Positions 6,533 through 9,223 of a stretch of DNA of 9,223 bases are shown piece by piece (the first letter of the stretch is position 1; every line of letters starts with the position of its first letter). The DNA lies in assembly GCA_019423745.1 (NCBI GenBank), contig JAHZAV010000060.1, positions 1 through 9,223 of the forward strand, written 5' to 3'. The stretch is from Lachnospiraceae bacterium (lineage in GTDB: Bacteria; Bacillota; Clostridia; Lachnospirales; Lachnospiraceae). The position numbers were made by a program, and so were the translations under genes. The notes below the pieces were generated by a model, which saw only the letters and a list, made by a program, of their open reading frames with translations, searched no databases and was not told the origin of the DNA.

Positions 6533-8953
6533 GTGGCCTTACACTGGGTAATTGGTGTGTTATCAACAGATTATGACCTACATGAATATCGTGATGCACT
6601 TATCACACAGTTGGAAGATTCAGGTGTTTGTGTCTCTGCTTTTGAGTTACCTGAGTTTCCGGTGGAACCTGATCAGCATTCCCATGAGAGTTGTATTACT
6701 GCTTTGAAACGCACAAATGTAGTGATTTTAATCGTTGATCAACGCTACGGCGGAATTTATTATGATACTTCAAAAGTATCAATTACTATGCAGGAATATC
6801 TCACTGCGATAGAAAAAGGTATTCCGTGTCTTGTTTTTGTTAATAGAAAAACGTGGGAAGAAAGACATACATATAAGCATGATCTGAAAGCTAGTGGACA
6901 AGACCCTCAACAATTTGATGCTAGTTATTCATGTAAATACGTGGAGTCTGTCGATGTCTTACACTTCGTTGATGAAATTTGTTCCGCTTATAATAATCAT
7001 AAGTGTAGCAATTGGATTTCCGTTTTTGATGGAATTCCTGATTTGTTGGAAAATGTTGAAGGAAAACTAAAGGGGCTATCCCGATTCTGGGTAAAGAATC
7101 TCGTCAATGCACAAAGAGAAAAGCTCCTTGATCGTAAAACATCTACTTGCTTTTCTATGTCTTTAGGAGACGTATTTCGGAATGGATATTATATGGAACC
7201 CGAGTATGAGCAAGAGTCAGGCGAATTACCATCTTCCGAATGCGATTTAGCAGATTCAATTGTTTCGGGATTGTTGGACATGAAATCAATATTGATTTAT
7301 GGTGAAGCAGGGTATGGTAAGACAACCATTCTCGCTAAAAGCTTTCTAAGGCATGCCGAAAAGTTCAATGTAGCAGATGACTATAATATTCCTTTTTATA
7401 TCTGGTTGAAGGGTAAAAGTGCTAACTATCATTTTGATTTTTACAATTATATTCAGGAAAGCTTTGTGGATAATCTTAATCTAGAGCCTTACCCTTTTTT
7501 AGATCTTTCAAATATCAGACCATATTTTTACTTGGACGGTTTCGATGAACTTGCAGAGGATATATCCACCACTATTGTGAATCAAATTAGTAATTCTAGT
7601 ATATTTTCTTTTCCCCTTATCTTGACTAGCCGAGTTCAGTATGCCTTGAGATATCTTGCAAATTTTGATTTTGTAAATCATTTTTCTGTTCGAATCCGAA
7701 TCAATAAATGGGATATCAAAAAAGCAAAAAAATATATTGATAATTTTTGCCAGAAAAAAGGGAAAGATAACGCTCTTTCCGATCGTATTTACGGATTATT
7801 AGCAGACAATAGTGAATTATGCGATTTATTGGACAGTCCCTTGTTAATTACCATGTTGCTTTGGGTTATAGAAGCTAATCGCATGACTATTCCTGAAACA
7901 ATCTCTACGAGAGTTCAGTTGTTCCAAGCATTTCTATGCGAGATGGCAAAAAGAGAAATCCATAGGACAGACTCGGAACTTGAGGAAGAAAACCTTGTAC
8001 TCATATGGTCCTATTTTGCTTGGTTGGTATACAAAGAAAAATTGTTTGGACGGCAGGCAAATATCAATGATATTTTCCGGAAGTTACAAAATGAAATACT
8101 GCCTGAATATCAGGTATCGTATTGTGCAAATCTATTCGATGTGCTCTTTGATCTTGAAAAGAGCAAAGTGTATGGTACTTTTCATGAGCAGTTTTTAGAG
8201 TTCCTTGTGGCCAATGCGTTCTACCATGCGAGTTGCAAAAAAAGATCGCCGTATCCAGAATTCTTGCGCTATGTCGTACGCCCTGAGATTAATCGATATT
8301 TTAGAGCTCTTTGTCAAGAAGATTTGGAGGAAGCAAGAGAACTTGTTGCGACTAATATTTTCAATCAATATTTGGAAAATGTTGGTTCCGATGATGACAA
8401 AGCTGTAGCAACCCGTGTCCATGCTATTTATCATGTATCTCGAATACCATGTACTCAACAGGAAGAAAGATTGCAAAGAGCATTTAAGATAGAAAATCAT
8501 GTTTCCGTTCGACTTTCTCTCTTCTTTGGTGCTATTAAAAAGGGTCAACTGGACAAAGAAGATGAATTTTACCATTTGCTTCTTAGCGACAGTCAATATA
8601 ATGCTGCTAACAGAGGATATCATCTGGCCTATTATGATAAGCCAAACTATGGTAGTATGCCATTTGAAGATGATGGAGGCAACTGGCCTAATACGCTGAA
8701 CGCATTTTTGAGGCATTTTAATAGTGAGAAAAAGGAACAGTATTATTTGCGTAGAATTGATCTTCTGACTCTATATCAATTCATGGAATCCCGCAGGGCA
8801 ATTAAGCCTATGACCAAGGATATCCTGCTTAAGTTAGAATATATGGTTTTACATCCTCGATTCAATCAACCAGATTTTCAACCAAAGATTGAGGCTATGT
8901 TTCATAAAGTTAAGGAAAAATTTGAGGAGTTGAGCTCTGATTGTAATTGTTAA
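6533..8953 (+). CDS. DUF4062-NACHT STAND NTPase, probable defence sensor
   Basis: The 806-residue product begins with a DUF4062-like domain (about 1-150): WVIGVLSTDYDLHEYRDAL with the S-T-x-x-D-L-x-x-x-R pattern, then NVVILIVDQRYGG (62-74) and ITMQEYLTAIEKGIPCLVFV (84-103). A NACHT NTPase follows: Walker A GEAGYGKT (257-264), Walker B YFYLDGFDEL (331-340) with Asp335, Asp338 and Glu339, and the sensor strand LILTSR (362-367). Helical and winged-helix regions continue to FHEQFLEFLVANAF (550-563), a typical post-NACHT motif. The C-terminal 240 residues are helical, with a conserved-looking NRGYHLAYYD patch (693-702), and may sense the trigger. Bacterial NACHT proteins act as ATP-driven switches in anti-phage immunity; DUF4062 is found as an N-terminal module of such proteins, with unsettled activity. 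The start is GTG at 6533, with a GGGGG-rich site upstream and an in-frame stop at 6527. A strong terminator follows. Confidence 0.9.
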   Translation: MALHWVIGVLSTDYDLHEYRDALITQLEDSGVCVSAFELPEFPVEPDQHSHESCITALKRTNVVILIVDQRYGGIYYDTSKVSITMQEYLTAIEKGIPCLVFVNRKTWEERHTYKHDLKASGQDPQQFDASYSCKYVESVDVLHFVDEICSAYNNHKCSNWISVFDGIPDLLENVEGKLKGLSRFWVKNLVNAQREKLLDRKTSTCFSMSLGDVFRNGYYMEPEYEQESGELPSSECDLADSIVSGLLDMKSILIYGEAGYGKTTILAKSFLRHAEKFNVADDYNIPFYIWLKGKSANYHFDFYNYIQESFVDNLNLEPYPFLDLSNIRPYFYLDGFDELAEDISTTIVNQISNSSIFSFPLILTSRVQYALRYLANFDFVNHFSVRIRINKWDIKKAKKYIDNFCQKKGKDNALSDRIYGLLADNSELCDLLDSPLLITMLLWVIEANRMTIPETISTRVQLFQAFLCEMAKREIHRTDSELEEENLVLIWSYFAWLVYKEKLFGRQANINDIFRKLQNEILPEYQVSYCANLFDVLFDLEKSKVYGTFHEQFLEFLVANAFYHASCKKRSPYPEFLRYVVRPEINRYFRALCQEDLEEARELVATNIFNQYLENVGSDDDKAVATRVHAIYHVSRIPCTQQEERLQRAFKIENHVSVRLSLFFGAIKKGQLDKEDEFYHLLLSDSQYNAANRGYHLAYYDKPNYGSMPFEDDGGNWPNTLNAFLRHFNSEKKEQYYLRRIDLLTLYQFMESRRAIKPMTKDILLKLEYMVLHPRFNQPDFQPKIEAMFHKVKEKFEELSSDCNC

Positions 8954-9077
8954 GTAGTATTTATCAGTCAATAAACTTCAATTAGTACTTCAATATTTTT
9001 GTACACGGGATAAAAGAATGTTTGCGATAATTGAGGGCTTGTATGTAACATCTATTTCTGCTACCATAATAACATAG

Positions 9078-9120
9078 ACAACTAGGGATCGCTGTTATTC
9101 AGCGGTCCCTAGTTGTTTTT
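9078..9120 (+). terminator. Strong rho-independent terminator ending the operon
   Basis: The arms 9078-9094 and 9100-9116 form a 17-bp stem with one G-U pair and a 5-nt loop (TTATT), followed by T residues to 9120. It lies 124 nt after the NACHT stop codon and closes the transcription unit. The flanking A-rich side is too short for efficient reverse termination. Confidence 0.85.
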
Positions 9121-9223
9121 AGTTGTTATGTGGTAAGCGTAAAAACGTAACCGTCAAAGCTGGCGGCGGGTAGTGTCAAGAGTTTTGCGCAAATTGGTTT
9201 GCAGCCCCTGGCGTGAATGAAGT
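9121..9223. other. Right flank; possible mobile-element end or minus-strand gene tail
   Basis: Base composition shifts to higher GC after about 9140. On the minus strand a frame open from the window edge (9223) reads TSFTPGAANQFAQNS and stops at 9176-9178. It could be the C-terminus of a neighbouring gene that extends outside the window. A TTGACA core occurs here on the minus strand (CTCTTGACAC, 9174-9183) and on the plus strand near the left edge (GCTTGACAAG, 41-50), each within an AAAA or TTTT context. This hints at related element ends, but the match is too short to assert. Confidence 0.25.

Noticed and set aside
8195..8716. Minus-strand ORF of 173 residues
   Set aside because: It lies wholly inside the clearly coding NACHT gene, has a low-complexity hydrophobic composition and no family motif.

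Overview
The window looks like an accessory island in a low-GC Firmicute, probably a Clostridia-type gut bacterium. This rests on the AT-rich genes, strong AGGAGG-type ribosome sites, GTG and TTG codons near gene starts, short AT-rich promoters and rho-independent terminators. The host call is inferred from style only; no species marker is present. Short patches at about 1-160, 1010-1140 and 9140-9223 are visibly richer in G+C than the AT-rich block between them, which suggests a horizontally acquired cassette inserted in a different background.

Layout. Bases 1-330 carry only weak minus-strand coding remnants. A small unknown gene (441-749) follows, then a perfect long hairpin (761-803) and a rho-independent terminator (869-912). 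The 913-1500 gap holds a doubtful minus-strand 38-codon ORF, two adjacent hairpins (1108-1140), a well-spaced sigma-A-type promoter (1308-1336) and a leader of about 170 nt with a possible 13-residue ORF.

Five plus-strand genes then run to 8953 and end at a strong terminator (9078-9120). In order they are a four-helix membrane protein, a B12-binding-domain radical SAM enzyme, an HD phosphohydrolase related to SAMHD1/dNTPases, a SAM-dependent DNA methyltransferase with DPFGGSGT and TSPPY motifs, and an 806-residue STAND protein with a DUF4062-like N-terminus and a NACHT NTPase. The last three are tightly coupled: a 50-nt overlap, then a 12-nt gap. No terminator is visible between any of the five.

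Interpretation (inference). NACHT proteins, dNTP-degrading HD enzymes and DNA methyltransferases are each known from anti-phage defence. A plausible reading is a multi-gene defence operon: the DUF4062-NACHT protein as ATP-dependent sensor or switch, the HD enzyme and/or the membrane protein as effector, the methyltransferase for self-marking or nucleic-acid modification, and the radical SAM enzyme for an unknown modification or metabolite. I do not recognise this combination as a named system, and it is the most interesting object in the window.
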